Shown: positions 54,052-63,017, numbered from the stretch's first letter. The stretch is 64,000 nt of DNA from Avibacterium volantium_A (GCF_049366555.1 NZ_JBMMGT010000002.1:1-64000), one strand, 5' to 3'. The notes: generated by a model from the sequence alone, not told the origin. Numbers and translations: made by a program.

Positions 54052-54740
54052 TTAACCATCTCGGTCAGCCTATCGGTGAACTTATTGCAGATTTTACAGT
54101 GGGAGAGTTGCCGAATATTCAAACGTTAGAAGGGCAATATTGCCGTTTGGAACGGCTTTGTGTATCTCGTCATTTTAGCGATATTTATGATTTTTTTGGG
54201 CCAAATAGCCCTGAAAGCCAATGGACTTATTTGTCTATTGATGCGCAACCTAACGAACAAGCCGCACGGCAACTTTTGCAACAATGGGCAAGCATTTCAG
54301 ATCCCTATTATTTGGCGATTATTGATAAAGCTACACAAAAAGCCGTTGGACTATTTTCTTTAATGCGAATAGAGCCGAAAAATCGTACTATCGAAATGGG
54401 CTGGGTGATTTATTCAGAAAGCCTTAAACATTCCCGTGTTGCAACCGAAGCCCAATTTTTAGCAATGCAATATGTGTTTGAAACCTTGTATTACCGCCGT
54501 TATGAATGGAAATGCGATAGTCTAAATCAGCCATCTTTCAATGCGGCGAAGCGCCTTGGCTTTCAATTTGAGGGGATTTTTAGGCGTGCGCTGGTGTATA
54601 AAGGGCGTAACCGTGATACGGCGTGGTTTTCAATGTTGCAAGAAGAATGGCAGGCAATGAAACCCAAATTCCAACGCTGGCTTTCAGCTGATAATTTTGA
54701 TGCTGAGGGCAAGCAATTACGCGCATTAAATGAATGCTAA
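54045..54740 (+). CDS. GNAT-family acetyltransferase (RimJ/RimL-like)
   Basis: Cytoplasmic N-acetyltransferase of 231 residues. The GNAT fold is recognisable from IEMGWVIYSESLKHSRVATEA (strand and acetyl-CoA loop) and the ending YRRYEWKCDSLNQPSFNAAKRLGFQFEG, which is typical of the RimJ/RimL/YdaF group. GAGGGAG precedes the ATG. The substrate (a protein N terminus, an amine or an antibiotic) cannot be told from sequence. It is followed by 157 bases with a USS (54758-54766). Confidence 0.82.
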   Translation: MPINHLGQPIGELIADFTVGELPNIQTLEGQYCRLERLCVSRHFSDIYDFFGPNSPESQWTYLSIDAQPNEQAARQLLQQWASISDPYYLAIIDKATQKAVGLFSLMRIEPKNRTIEMGWVIYSESLKHSRVATEAQFLAMQYVFETLYYRRYEWKCDSLNQPSFNAAKRLGFQFEGIFRRALVYKGRNRDTAWFSMLQEEWQAMKPKFQRWLSADNFDAEGKQLRALNEC

Positions 54741-54897
54741 AAATTTGCCAAATTTTGACCGCACTTTGTTATTTCTTATTGGTAAAGCCTATTGAATTTA
54801 GAGAGATGACCCTATTTTTACCTATTGTTTTTGCTTATGATGAGCGTTTGATTACACAAAATTTATCATAAACTTTATGTAAACTTAGGAGTAAAAA

Positions 54898-55584
54898 ATG
54901 GAAAAACCTGCAATTGTTTTAGTACACGGTTTTTGGGGCGGTGCAAGCCATTGGAATAACGTGATTAACGCATTGAAAGCACAGGGGTATTTTGATGTGT
55001 ATGCGGTAGAAAATCCGCTCACTTCATTAGCTGATGATGCAGCGCGTACACGCAAAATGGTGGCGCAAATTCAGAAGCCTGTGGTGCTGGTAGGGCATTC
55101 TTATGGGGGTAAAGTGATTACAGAAATGGGCGATTTACCCAATGTGAAAGCTTTAGTTTATATCGCCGCCTTTGCCCCTGAAGTGGGTGAAAGTGCGGGC
55201 GGAATTAGTCAACAAAATCCACCTGAAGCATTTTCTGCCATTATTGGCGATAGTGATGGTTATTTATGGATTGACCGCAGTCGTTATCAGCAAAGTTTTT
55301 GTCAAGATGTGAGCGAGGACGAAGCGTACCCAATGGCGATTACACAAAAAGCCCCATTAGCTTCCACTTTTGCGGATACCGTCAGCCAAGCCGCTTGGAA
55401 GGTGAAACCAAGTTTTTATCAAATTTCTACTCAAGATAGAATGATCTCTCCTGCTAACCAAAAAATGATGGCGGAACGCATTTCTCCACGTAAAATCATC
55501 AGCCTTGATGCAAGCCACGCTTCGCTAATGTCGCAAGCCGAAGCGGTAACGCAACTGATTTTAGATGCCGCGACAATGGCATAA
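54898..55584 (+). CDS. alpha/beta hydrolase
   Basis: Cytoplasmic esterase-like hydrolase of 228 residues. The oxyanion strand is LVHGFWGGASHW, the nucleophile elbow VGHSYGG (Ser near residue 69), and the catalytic His is in LDASHASL near residue 205; the acid is probably the Asp in STQDRMI. No signal peptide. This subgroup is close to short hydrolases annotated as salicylate-esterase-like, but the substrate is unknown. No operon partner; it converges on the predicted small RNA and sfsA. Confidence 0.82.
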   Translation: MEKPAIVLVHGFWGGASHWNNVINALKAQGYFDVYAVENPLTSLADDAARTRKMVAQIQKPVVLVGHSYGGKVITEMGDLPNVKALVYIAAFAPEVGESAGGISQQNPPEAFSAIIGDSDGYLWIDRSRYQQSFCQDVSEDEAYPMAITQKAPLASTFADTVSQAAWKVKPSFYQISTQDRMISPANQKMMAERISPRKIISLDASHASLMSQAEAVTQLILDAATMA

Positions 55585-55623
55585 AATCAAGGAAAAATCC
55601 CCGCACTTCTCAATTTCACACAC

Positions 55624-55659
55624 AAAAAAAGTGCCTCTTTCTGTGGGGGGAGAGGCACT
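55624..55659 (-). terminator. terminator of the predicted small RNA (and of sfsA readthrough)
   Basis: Eight-base G/C-rich stem, 12-base loop with six Cs, then seven Ts on the minus strand. It is 100 bases past the sfsA stop, so it could also end sfsA transcripts. Confidence 0.88.
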
Positions 55660-55694
55660 AAAGTGTTGGAGTGATTATCTATTATTGTTTGAAT
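55624..55694 (-). ncRNA. predicted Fur-repressed small RNA (RyhB/HrrF-like role)
   Basis: No protein gene lies between 55585 and 55759, yet the minus strand has a complete transcription unit. TTGACT (55729-55724), a 17-base spacer and TATCAT (55706-55701) form a near-consensus promoter. Transcription should start near A55694. A stem GTGCCTCT/AGAGGCAC (55658-55651 with 55638-55631) with a 12-base loop opening CCCCCC, followed by seven Ts (55630-55624), ends it. The product would be about 70 nt: a mostly unstructured, A/U-rich 5' half with CACUCCAACAC, and a terminator hairpin exposing a C-rich loop able to pair with G-rich ribosome sites. Two Fur-box-like sequences overlap and flank the promoter. 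A Fur-regulated small RNA (HrrF) is known in H. influenzae; I cannot tell from here whether this is its orthologue. hfq is present. Confidence 0.72.
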
Positions 55695-55700
55695 GGTTAG

Positions 55701-55752
55701 ATGATAATAGTTCTCAAATACAAAGTCAATAGATAAATGAAAATAATTCTCA
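55701..55752 (-). promoter_or_regulatory. promoter with two Fur boxes
   Basis: Fur box A, TGAGAACTATTATCA on minus (55716-55702), overlaps the spacer and -10; box B, TGAGAATTATTTTCA (55752-55738), lies just upstream of the -35 (55729-55724). Each matches the 7-1-7 consensus TGATAATnATTATCA at 12 of 14 positions. Their centres are 36 bases apart. Location immediately after sfsA and between converging genes means the only product is the small RNA. Confidence 0.8.
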
Positions 55753-55759
55753 ATATTTT

Positions 55760-56476
55760 TTATTCGATGTAAGGCACGCAATGGGTCAAAGAAAGTGCGG
55801 TAGGAATTTGACCCGAAAATTCAAATTCGCCTGCATAGGCATACACCTCAACCCCTTCTTTTATCGCTTGGCTGAGCAATTTGGCGTACTCAGGATCGAT
55901 GTATTCTGCCACTTTGAAATGATCAAAACCGTTGTGCAAGCCCGCGAAAAAAATCACTGCACGATGCCCGAGCTTTTTCATCGCCATTAATTCACGCAAA
56001 TGTTTTTGCCCTCGTGTGGTTACGGCATCGGGGAACATTCCAAGATTGCCTTTTACCAGCGTTACGGATTTCACTTCCACATAACAATCGGGTAACCCTT
56101 CGCCCTTGAGCAGAAAATCAATGCGACTGTTTTCCTCACCATATTTCATTTCAGGCAGGATTTCGCTGTACTCCGCCAATTCCTTAATTTGCTTATTTTG
56201 TAAGGCTTCAAAGGTAAGCTGATTGGAACGGTGGGTGTTAATGCACACCATTTGCCCATTTTTGAGCTGGGTGAGTTCCCACGAATGGGGGTATTTGCGG
56301 GTTTTGCTATCGGAGGTGGAATACCAAATGGTATCGCCTTTCTCGCCACAGCTTGTCATCGCCCCTGTGTTGGCACAGTGAATCGTCAGCACCTCGCTAT
56401 TTGCCAGTTCCACATCAGCCAAAAAGCGTTTATAACGGCGAATGAGTGTCGCGGATTGTAATGAAGGTAATTGCAT
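55760..56476 (-). CDS. sfsA: SfsA (sugar fermentation stimulation protein)
   Basis: Conserved protein of 238 residues with an N-terminal OB-like region (LIRRYKRFLADVEL, VHCANTG-type IHCANTGAMTSC) and a nuclease-like core (SRIDFLL, CYVEVKSVTLV, GQKHLREL). It may bind or cut DNA; the name comes from stimulation of maltose fermentation in E. coli and its role is unresolved. The ATG at 56476 has AGGAAC nine bases upstream; the longer frame is rejected. A USS is at 55793-55801. Confidence 0.93.
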   Translation of the reverse strand: MQLPSLQSATLIRRYKRFLADVELANSEVLTIHCANTGAMTSCGEKGDTIWYSTSDSKTRKYPHSWELTQLKNGQMVCINTHRSNQLTFEALQNKQIKELAEYSEILPEMKYGEENSRIDFLLKGEGLPDCYVEVKSVTLVKGNLGMFPDAVTTRGQKHLRELMAMKKLGHRAVIFFAGLHNGFDHFKVAEYIDPEYAKLLSQAIKEGVEVYAYAGEFEFSGQIPTALSLTHCVPYIE

Positions 56477-56585
56477 TTTTGTTCCTAATTGATTTAAAAG
56501 CCTGAAGTGTATCATTTTGCAGTTGGGGGAAAAAGAAAAAGTGCGGTGCTTTTGAGGCGTAAATTTTATATCTATTATGTATGCT

Positions 56586-57794
56586 TTATTTGCCATAACT
56601 AAAATTAAAGGTAAATATCGCAGCAATCAGATTGAGTGCAATAGATGAAAGTAATACAGGGAAATAACCGTATTGACCGGCAAAAGACATCGCCATCGTT
56701 GCATAAATAAATCCCATAATGACGATAATACTGAGTTGTAATGAAAAGAACGTGGCTTTAGCTTGCATTGGGGCGGCTTTATCCATAATAACCGTACTTA
56801 TTGAAGCTAATAAGGCAGGCTGGATAAGAGAATATAAGCCGATCACGCCATAAGCTGTTAATATTTCTATTTTTTGTTGCGTAAGCATCAGTAAGCAGAG
56901 TAATGGCAACGTTTGTAATATTAACAAATATTGTAGTGTTTTAATCCGCCCAAAACGTTTGATTAAAGGAATGATTAGTAAGGCTGAAAATACGCCTATG
57001 ATTGAGCCATAAATTTTTGTAGCTATACTTATATTCGCGATAGACCACCCGGCATCAACTAACATTGGGTTAATGAGCGTATATGCTGAGCTGAATCCGC
57101 TTGGTAAGATAAGCAGAAGGAAAAACCACATTTTATTAGCCTTCATAAAAACAGTCATTTGTGCAATCAGAGGGTATTTTTTGCGACTTTCTTTGTACGC
57201 CACTTTTTCTGCTTCGGGTTCGTAATAAAAAATAAGTTGAACGACTGAGATTGCAGTCAGTGCGGATAATACGAATAGCGAACCTTGCCATTGGAGCGTA
57301 TTGTAGAATATTAATATTATGCCTCCGCCAATAATATTTCCAAATAAATTACTGGCGTATTGTAGTGCATTTGCTTTTTGGCGATCGGATTCTATAAAAA
57401 TTTTACAGGCTAACCCATCAATGGCAACATCTTGGATACAGGTCATCACACTGTACAAAAGAAATAGCACTAATACGATAGAAAAATGCTGAGTAATCTC
57501 AAAAAAACTAGAAATGGCTAATAAAATTGTCATACAACTTTGTGCGATGATTAGCCAGCCACGGTACATTCCTTGGAAGAACGTGCGTATATGATCAACC
57601 ACTAAGGCAAAAAATAATTTTCCTGCAATCGGAAGTGCTATCAAGTTAAGCAGCGCGAGTTTATCCAACGAGAATCCTGAAACTCGGAGAACAACAACCG
57701 AGGCAGTTAATGCAAAGGAAATGCCAATGTATTGGGTCATATACAAGGAAATCAGCATTGACCAAGTCAACGTATTGTGCTTATTTGTCATCAT
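56586..57794 (-). CDS. RhtX/FptX-like siderophore permease (MFS)
   Basis: Inner-membrane transporter of 402 residues with about 12 membrane segments. The CIQDVAIDGLA motif in the middle is shared with AmpG and with RhtX/FptX single-component siderophore importers. Its place as third gene after a SIP reductase and a TonB receptor makes ferric-siderophore import across the inner membrane the best guess, since no ABC importer is nearby. It begins 5 bases after the receptor stop; ATG ATG gives two possible starts. A USS lies downstream (56539-56547). Confidence 0.8.
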   Translation of the reverse strand: MMTNKHNTLTWSMLISLYMTQYIGISFALTASVVVLRVSGFSLDKLALLNLIALPIAGKLFFALVVDHIRTFFQGMYRGWLIIAQSCMTILLAISSFFEITQHFSIVLVLFLLYSVMTCIQDVAIDGLACKIFIESDRQKANALQYASNLFGNIIGGGIILIFYNTLQWQGSLFVLSALTAISVVQLIFYYEPEAEKVAYKESRKKYPLIAQMTVFMKANKMWFFLLLILPSGFSSAYTLINPMLVDAGWSIANISIATKIYGSIIGVFSALLIIPLIKRFGRIKTLQYLLILQTLPLLCLLMLTQQKIEILTAYGVIGLYSLIQPALLASISTVIMDKAAPMQAKATFFSLQLSIIVIMGFIYATMAMSFAGQYGYFPVLLSSIALNLIAAIFTFNFSYGK

Positions 57795-57799
57795 TTTCC

Positions 57800-60004
57800 T
57801 TAGAATGTATAGCTATAATTTACACCAAATGTGCGACCACTAGAGGGTAGCCCAGCATAACCTGGCATAATACCAAATGCGTGATATTTGCGGTTTGTTA
57901 AGTTTTTACTCCAAAATAAAATATTATGATGTTTATTTTGTAACCCTATAGAAAGATTCAGCAACATATAATGACCTAATTTCTGTACATTGTCAGGCTG
58001 TGCATAACGGCTACCGACATAGCGTATGGATAGATCGCTTAGGAGTTGTGATTCCCCCATAAATCCGAAGTTGAACGGTTTAGATTCATATGCAATGGAT
58101 AATGCTCCGCTCCACTTAGCAGCTTGCGGTAAACGGTTTCCCTTTGAGGTAATATGATGTGCTGTTGCAGGTACTTTTGTAACTTTGGTATCTAAATAAG
58201 TGATTTCTTGTTTTAGTTTTAACTGCTCCGCGAGTTGCCAATATATTCCCAGTTCAGCGCCTCTAGAACGAGTATCTGCATTTGCAGTACCAGTTAAATA
58301 GGAGGGATATAGAGTGATGGTAATATGGTCATTTTTAACTTTGGTGTTAAATAAGGAGACATCAAATCCAAATTTACCATTATTTGTCAAAAATTTACTG
58401 CCGATTTCAGAGCTAATCACTTTAGCCGATTTATAAGGCTGGTTATCTTTACCGTATGCAATATTCGTACCATAATCAGCAAATCCACCAAATTTATTTC
58501 CTAGACTTTGTATCGCATACAGTCGCCATTCTGAGGTTAGAGCATAGTTAACTCCTAGACGACCACTCAAGAAGTTATCACTGATTTTATGTTTTTCCGT
58601 ATAAGACGGTTTCGCCAAATCAGCATTTGGCATATAAATTGCACGATAATTTAGTTGTTCATGGCTATATCGAGCCCCGGCAACGGCTTTTAAGCTTTCG
58701 GTTAGTGGGAAAGTTAACTCGCCAAAAAGTGCTTTGGTTTCATAGTCAAAATCACGATCAATAATGGCATTAAATGGATCATTACCAAGTAAGACAGCAG
58801 GTGATAATTGTTGGGTACTGCGAATGGCATCATAAGTAAAATTGCGTTTTCTTTTTTCAAAATATGCCCCAGCTACCCAAATTAATCCCGAATTAGTTTC
58901 TGAGGTGAATTTTAATTCCTGCGAGAATTGTTTTACCCGTTCATTAACGTTTTGGCGATTATTTTTATTTTGGTAATAATATTGATCTAATATTGGGTGT
59001 AGCGATTGTGGAATCTTTGCTGCATTATAGAAAACCCCTAACATATCAAGCGGTCTTAATGGTCGATTAACATTAGCACGGTGATAATGATATGCAGTGG
59101 TGGATTCTAAAACAGCAAAATCAAAGCCGTGCATATATTTCAATGAAATGCCCGAATTTTTTCGGTACGCACTATGCGGTAATCCGTTTGTTTGTGTGCT
59201 AAAAGAAAAGGGGGCAGAAAGAATGATCGGTAAAAAGTTTTTACGTTGATCGTGATAAACACTTAAAATTGCATCATTGTATTCTCCATCGTTCCAACGC
59301 AGTTTGGCTTGTATCGCCTCATTCGTTTTTCTATTTAGTGGTTTTCCTGTATCGGCATCTTTTATATAGTCATCAAAACGCTCAAGTTGAGTAGCTAATC
59401 GGAATGAAAATTGTTCAGAGAGCGGTACATTAAGTAAACCATTGATTCCTCGTAAGTTCAGATTACCTGCATTAACACCAATGTAGGCTTCAAATTCTTG
59501 CTTAGGATCCGTTGTTTTTATCATAATACTACCAGCTTCGGCTTTAGTGCCAAATAACGTTCCTTGAGGGCCTTTAGCCACTTCAATCCGCTCGACATCA
59601 AGTAAAGGGCGAGCTAGCCCAGATTTGCCATTGCTTATGCCATCAACCACAATATCTACAGAATTATCGTCCATACTGGTGTTAGTGAGAGATCCCACGC
59701 CACGGATCCAAACGGAGGTTGTTGCAGCATTATTACCGTTATGGATATTAAGGCTCGGTAAGGAGGATAGTGCCTCTAATACATTTTGGGTATCTTTAAC
59801 TTTGATATCTTGTTTGTCTATCACATCAACTGCAAATGGCGTATCTAATCTAGATTCTCTTACGCCTCTTGAATATACGAAAATAGGTTCTAACTCTTCG
59901 CCTTCAGTGGTAGAACTATGCTTTTCTAATTTTGTCTCAGCGAACACTGTGCCTGATGTGAGAGATGTTGCTAACGATAATAAAAGTGCGGTATTAATTT
60001 TCAC
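57800..60004 (-). CDS. TonB-dependent siderophore receptor
   Basis: Outer-membrane receptor of 734 residues. The start is GTG at 60004 with GGAG eight bases upstream, giving a signal peptide ending SGTVFA before ETKLEKHSS; the longer TTG frame overlaps the preceding gene. A TonB-box-like ELEPIFVYSRG leads to a plug (PFAVDVIDKQDI, VWIRGVGS, RIEVAKGPQGTLFG) and a barrel ending GRTFGVNYSYTF. The plug and C terminus look like the catecholate/phenolate group (FyuA- and FptA-type). Operon with SIP upstream and the permease downstream. A USS at 59984-59992 encodes part of the signal peptide. Confidence 0.88.
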   Translation of the reverse strand: MKINTALLLSLATSLTSGTVFAETKLEKHSSTTEGEELEPIFVYSRGVRESRLDTPFAVDVIDKQDIKVKDTQNVLEALSSLPSLNIHNGNNAATTSVWIRGVGSLTNTSMDDNSVDIVVDGISNGKSGLARPLLDVERIEVAKGPQGTLFGTKAEAGSIMIKTTDPKQEFEAYIGVNAGNLNLRGINGLLNVPLSEQFSFRLATQLERFDDYIKDADTGKPLNRKTNEAIQAKLRWNDGEYNDAILSVYHDQRKNFLPIILSAPFSFSTQTNGLPHSAYRKNSGISLKYMHGFDFAVLESTTAYHYHRANVNRPLRPLDMLGVFYNAAKIPQSLHPILDQYYYQNKNNRQNVNERVKQFSQELKFTSETNSGLIWVAGAYFEKRKRNFTYDAIRSTQQLSPAVLLGNDPFNAIIDRDFDYETKALFGELTFPLTESLKAVAGARYSHEQLNYRAIYMPNADLAKPSYTEKHKISDNFLSGRLGVNYALTSEWRLYAIQSLGNKFGGFADYGTNIAYGKDNQPYKSAKVISSEIGSKFLTNNGKFGFDVSLFNTKVKNDHITITLYPSYLTGTANADTRSRGAELGIYWQLAEQLKLKQEITYLDTKVTKVPATAHHITSKGNRLPQAAKWSGALSIAYESKPFNFGFMGESQLLSDLSIRYVGSRYAQPDNVQKLGHYMLLNLSIGLQNKHHNILFWSKNLTNRKYHAFGIMPGYAGLPSSGRTFGVNYSYTF

Positions 60005-60024
60005 GTTTTTCTCCTTCACTGATA

Positions 60025-61125
60025 CTATTTTATTTCCCAATACCCTTTAATGTGATTCTTCGTTCCATCAATAGAAAAAATATGGCGAATATAATGCCGC
60101 ACTTTTTGTGCTTCACGCCGTTCTAATCCTCCCCAAGCCCCTGTGAGATCGCTCAAGTTTTTTAGCTCTTCAATGACTAATTCAGATTGTTTTTTCTCTG
60201 CATAAATTAAATAGTGCAACTCTGTTCCTTCAGGCATTGGTACATCTTTAAAATAAGTCTTTTCTTCAGGATGATTCATTAAGATTAACACAACAGGTGG
60301 AGTTGGATTGTTCCATAACTCTAGAATACCTGCTAATGCTGGATAGGCAGTTTCATCACCGATCAACACGTTTTTTCCAGAACGTAAATGCGGGTGTTTA
60401 TCTGGTAGTTTTGAGCGACTAAAAATGATATCTCCCTCTTTAAGCTGTTCAACCCAGCGTCTACCTGGCGTATCGCCATGTAAATAAATATCGATAGCTC
60501 CCTGGGTATATTGACCCTCATCATTTTTGGCAGATGAGCGTAAGGTATATAAACGTATATCTCTATTTATGTGCTTGATGAGCTTCATTCTGTTTTTAGA
60601 ATTTAAGATACGTAATAGCCAGATAAACAAATGATCCATTCCTCGCATAAAAAATCCTTTTTTCTTCTTATCGGAATGAATTTCTTTAGGACGATTGATT
60701 TGTTTTAATACAAAACCATAGGTATAGGCGGCATAATACTCTGGGCAGGGGGTTGCTCCATTGATAATAATTCGCATAATATTTTGGGAAGGTCTTGATT
60801 TTCCTTTTACGGTAAAGAATTGCCGTTTGTTACCTTTGAGATTTTCTCCCCGCTTGGTTAGAGCGTAATACGCAAGATAGAGAATTTTTTCTTCAAGAGA
60901 GCCTTTAATTTTGAATGGTATATAAAGCTGCGATTGCCCCTGATCAATATGAAAAAGATCAATAATCACCCCTTCTTCAAAAATATCAGCAATACGAGCT
61001 TTTGTATAATTTGAATCCTGACCATAGTAATTTGCAACAACGAGTAACTCATCAGAATGATCCTGATTTAAATGGTCTATTATGTCTAATTTTTCATCGA
61101 TATTGACAATCTGCGTTCTTGTCAT
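60025..61125 (-). CDS. siderophore-interacting ferric reductase with N-terminal DUF2470-like domain
   Basis: Cytoplasmic flavoprotein expected to release iron from an imported siderophore. The C-terminal 230 residues match SIP/ViuB: FAD-binding RLYTLRS, IDIYLHGDTPGRRWV, and NAD(P)H-binding LIGDETAYPALAGI, ending GYWEIK. The N-terminal 100 residues contain HLNQDHSDELLVVANYYG, typical of DUF2470/haem-utilisation proteins, so this is a fusion. The start is ATG 61125 (366 residues) or ATG 61137; the longer frame to 61185 would include the promoter and Fur box, so it is wrong. Confidence 0.87.
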   Translation of the reverse strand: MTRTQIVNIDEKLDIIDHLNQDHSDELLVVANYYGQDSNYTKARIADIFEEGVIIDLFHIDQGQSQLYIPFKIKGSLEEKILYLAYYALTKRGENLKGNKRQFFTVKGKSRPSQNIMRIIINGATPCPEYYAAYTYGFVLKQINRPKEIHSDKKKKGFFMRGMDHLFIWLLRILNSKNRMKLIKHINRDIRLYTLRSSAKNDEGQYTQGAIDIYLHGDTPGRRWVEQLKEGDIIFSRSKLPDKHPHLRSGKNVLIGDETAYPALAGILELWNNPTPPVVLILMNHPEEKTYFKDVPMPEGTELHYLIYAEKKQSELVIEELKNLSDLTGAWGGLERREAQKVRHYIRHIFSIDGTKNHIKGYWEIK

Positions 61126-61137
61126 TTGATATTCCAT

Positions 61138-61487
61138 ACAATATTTTTTATTAATGATAATTATTATTATTTTTAATGTCAACAAATGAGACTACTTATC
61201 AAGCATAAGATCGATAAAGGGCTGAACTTGGCTTGTGGATTCCTACTTGAAAATAGAACTTCGGTAAAAATTGCATCAAAACATTATCCATCGTTACCCT
61301 TAAGTAACACGATGAATCTAAATAGTGGCGTGATTTATCGGTAAATTTTTTCGATGCAATATGTAAAATCTTTTTGTATGTTATCTAGAATAAGTGGTAC
61401 AGTTAGGGCGGTTTTGACTATTGTCATTTATGGGCTGGAAAGCGTGGTTTTCCAGATTGTATCATCAACCAATTTGAAGGAAACATT
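61138..61487. other. divergent gap between the siderophore operon and pntA
   Basis: This 350-base region contains the Fur-controlled promoter (61154-61182), a small dyad GTTAC/GTAAC (61293-61308), repeats of TCGGTAAA (61261, 61338) beside inverted ATTGCATC/GATGCAAT (61270, 61353), and a CTGGAAA/TTTCCAG hairpin (61435-61455) in the pntA leader. No open frame or RNA gene is evident. Confidence 0.5.
61154..61182 (-). promoter_or_regulatory. SIP operon promoter with Fur box
   Basis: On the minus strand a perfect -35 TTGACA (61182-61177), a 17-base spacer and -10 TATCAT (61159-61154). The Fur box TGATAATTATTATTA (61155-61169, plus-strand reading) overlaps spacer and -10 and matches the 7-1-7 consensus at 13 of 14 positions. 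Expected transcription start near 61147. Confidence 0.88.
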
Positions 61488-63017
61488 ATGTTAATTGGTG
61501 TACCTAGAGAACGGCTTGATAATGAAACTCGCGTGGCGGCAACGCCAAAAACGGTGCAGCAAATTTTGAAGCTTGGCTTTGAAATTATTGTTGAACACGA
61601 TGCGGGTTTTAAAGCAAGTTTTGAAGATCAGGCATTCATTGAAGCGGGTGCGAAAGTTGGCACTGAGCAAGAAGTTTGGAATGCCGATGTGATTATGAAA
61701 GTTAATCCTCCGACTGATGAGGAAATTGCCTTAATTAAAGAGGGGGCAACTTTAATTAGCTTTATTTGGCCAGCCCAAAATGAAGCCCTGATGAAAAAAT
61801 TATCGGCGAAGAAAATCAATGTCTTAGCAATGGACGCGGTGCCGCGTATTTCTCGTGCGCAATCCTTAGATGCCCTTTCGTCAATGGCGAATATTTCAGG
61901 CTATCGTGCGGTGGTGGAAGCGGCGAATGCCTTTGGTAGCTTCTTCACGGGGCAAATTACCGCAGCGGGTAAGGTGCCACCTGCGAAAGTGTTGGTGATT
62001 GGTGCGGGTGTGGCAGGTTTGGCTGCGATTGGTACCGCAAATAGCCTTGGTGCGATTGTGCGTGCCTTTGACTCTCGTCCTGAAGTGAAAGAGCAAGTGA
62101 AATCAATGGGTGCAGACTTCTTAGAAATTGATTTTGAAGAAGAAGGTGGCTCAGGTGATGGCTATGCGAAAGTGATGTCGGAAGAATTTAACCGCCGAGC
62201 AATGGAACTTTACGCTGCACAAGCTAAAGAAGTGGATATTATCATCACCACCGCTGCGATCCCGGGTAAACCAGCTCCGCGTTTGATTACCAAAGAAATG
62301 GTGGATTCAATGAAACCGGGTTCGGTGATTGTAGATTTAGCCGCATTAACAGGCGGTAACTGTGAATATACCAAACCGGGTGAAGTGTTCGTTACGCCTA
62401 ACCAAGTGAAAATTATCGGTTATACAGATTTCCCAGCTCGCTTGCCAACGCAATCTTCTCAACTTTACGGCACAAATTTAGTGAACTTGCTCAAATTATT
62501 ATGCAAAGAGAAAGATGGCAACATCAACATTGATTTTGATGATGTAGTATTGCGTGGCGTAACTGTGATTCGTGAGGGTGAAATCACTTGGCCAGCACCA
62601 CCAATTCAAGTTTCAGCCCAGCCACAGCAAAAAGTGGAAGTGGTGGTTGAGAAAAAAGAAGAAAAACCGCAAGACCCACGCGTGAAATACGGCATTATGG
62701 GCGCAATTGGCGTGTTGTTCCTATGGTTAGGTTCAGTGATGCCAGCGGCATTCTTATCACACTTTACCGTATTCGTGCTTGCTTGTGTGGTGGGTTACTA
62801 TGTGGTTTGGAATGTGAGCCACGCCTTACATACGCCATTAATGGCGGTAACCAATGCCATTTCAGGTATCATCATTGTGGGCGCATTATTGCAAATTGCT
62901 CAAGGCAGTTTCTTTATTAGCCTACTCGCGTTTATTGCAATTTTAGTAGCAAGTATCAATATTTTTGGTGGCTTTAAAGTTACCCAACGTATGCTTGCAA
63001 TGTTTAGAAAAGGTTAA
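61488..63017 (+). CDS. pntA: NAD(P) transhydrogenase subunit alpha
   Basis: Proton-translocating transhydrogenase, alpha subunit, 509 residues. The NAD-binding domain I has the Rossmann glycines in VLVIGAGVAGLAAIGTANSLGA and the signature SLGAIVRAFDSRPEVKEQV. After a charged linker (about residues 375-400) come four membrane segments. It begins MLIGVPRERLDNETRVAATP after a GAAGGA ribosome site. It is followed after 12 bases by pntB. Confidence 0.97.
   Translation: MLIGVPRERLDNETRVAATPKTVQQILKLGFEIIVEHDAGFKASFEDQAFIEAGAKVGTEQEVWNADVIMKVNPPTDEEIALIKEGATLISFIWPAQNEALMKKLSAKKINVLAMDAVPRISRAQSLDALSSMANISGYRAVVEAANAFGSFFTGQITAAGKVPPAKVLVIGAGVAGLAAIGTANSLGAIVRAFDSRPEVKEQVKSMGADFLEIDFEEEGGSGDGYAKVMSEEFNRRAMELYAAQAKEVDIIITTAAIPGKPAPRLITKEMVDSMKPGSVIVDLAALTGGNCEYTKPGEVFVTPNQVKIIGYTDFPARLPTQSSQLYGTNLVNLLKLLCKEKDGNINIDFDDVVLRGVTVIREGEITWPAPPIQVSAQPQQKVEVVVEKKEEKPQDPRVKYGIMGAIGVLFLWLGSVMPAAFLSHFTVFVLACVVGYYVVWNVSHALHTPLMAVTNAISGIIIVGALLQIAQGSFFISLLAFIAILVASINIFGGFKVTQRMLAMFRKG

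Noticed and set aside
55738..55752. Fur box B as an operator of sfsA
   Set aside because: It lies just past the sfsA stop codon, not near its start at 56476; it fits the downstream small-RNA promoter instead.
61261..61360. TCGGTAAA direct repeats with ATTGCATC/GATGCAAT inverted repeats as a mobile-element end or regulator array
   Set aside because: Repeats are short, A/T-rich and not associated with any transposase or target duplication.
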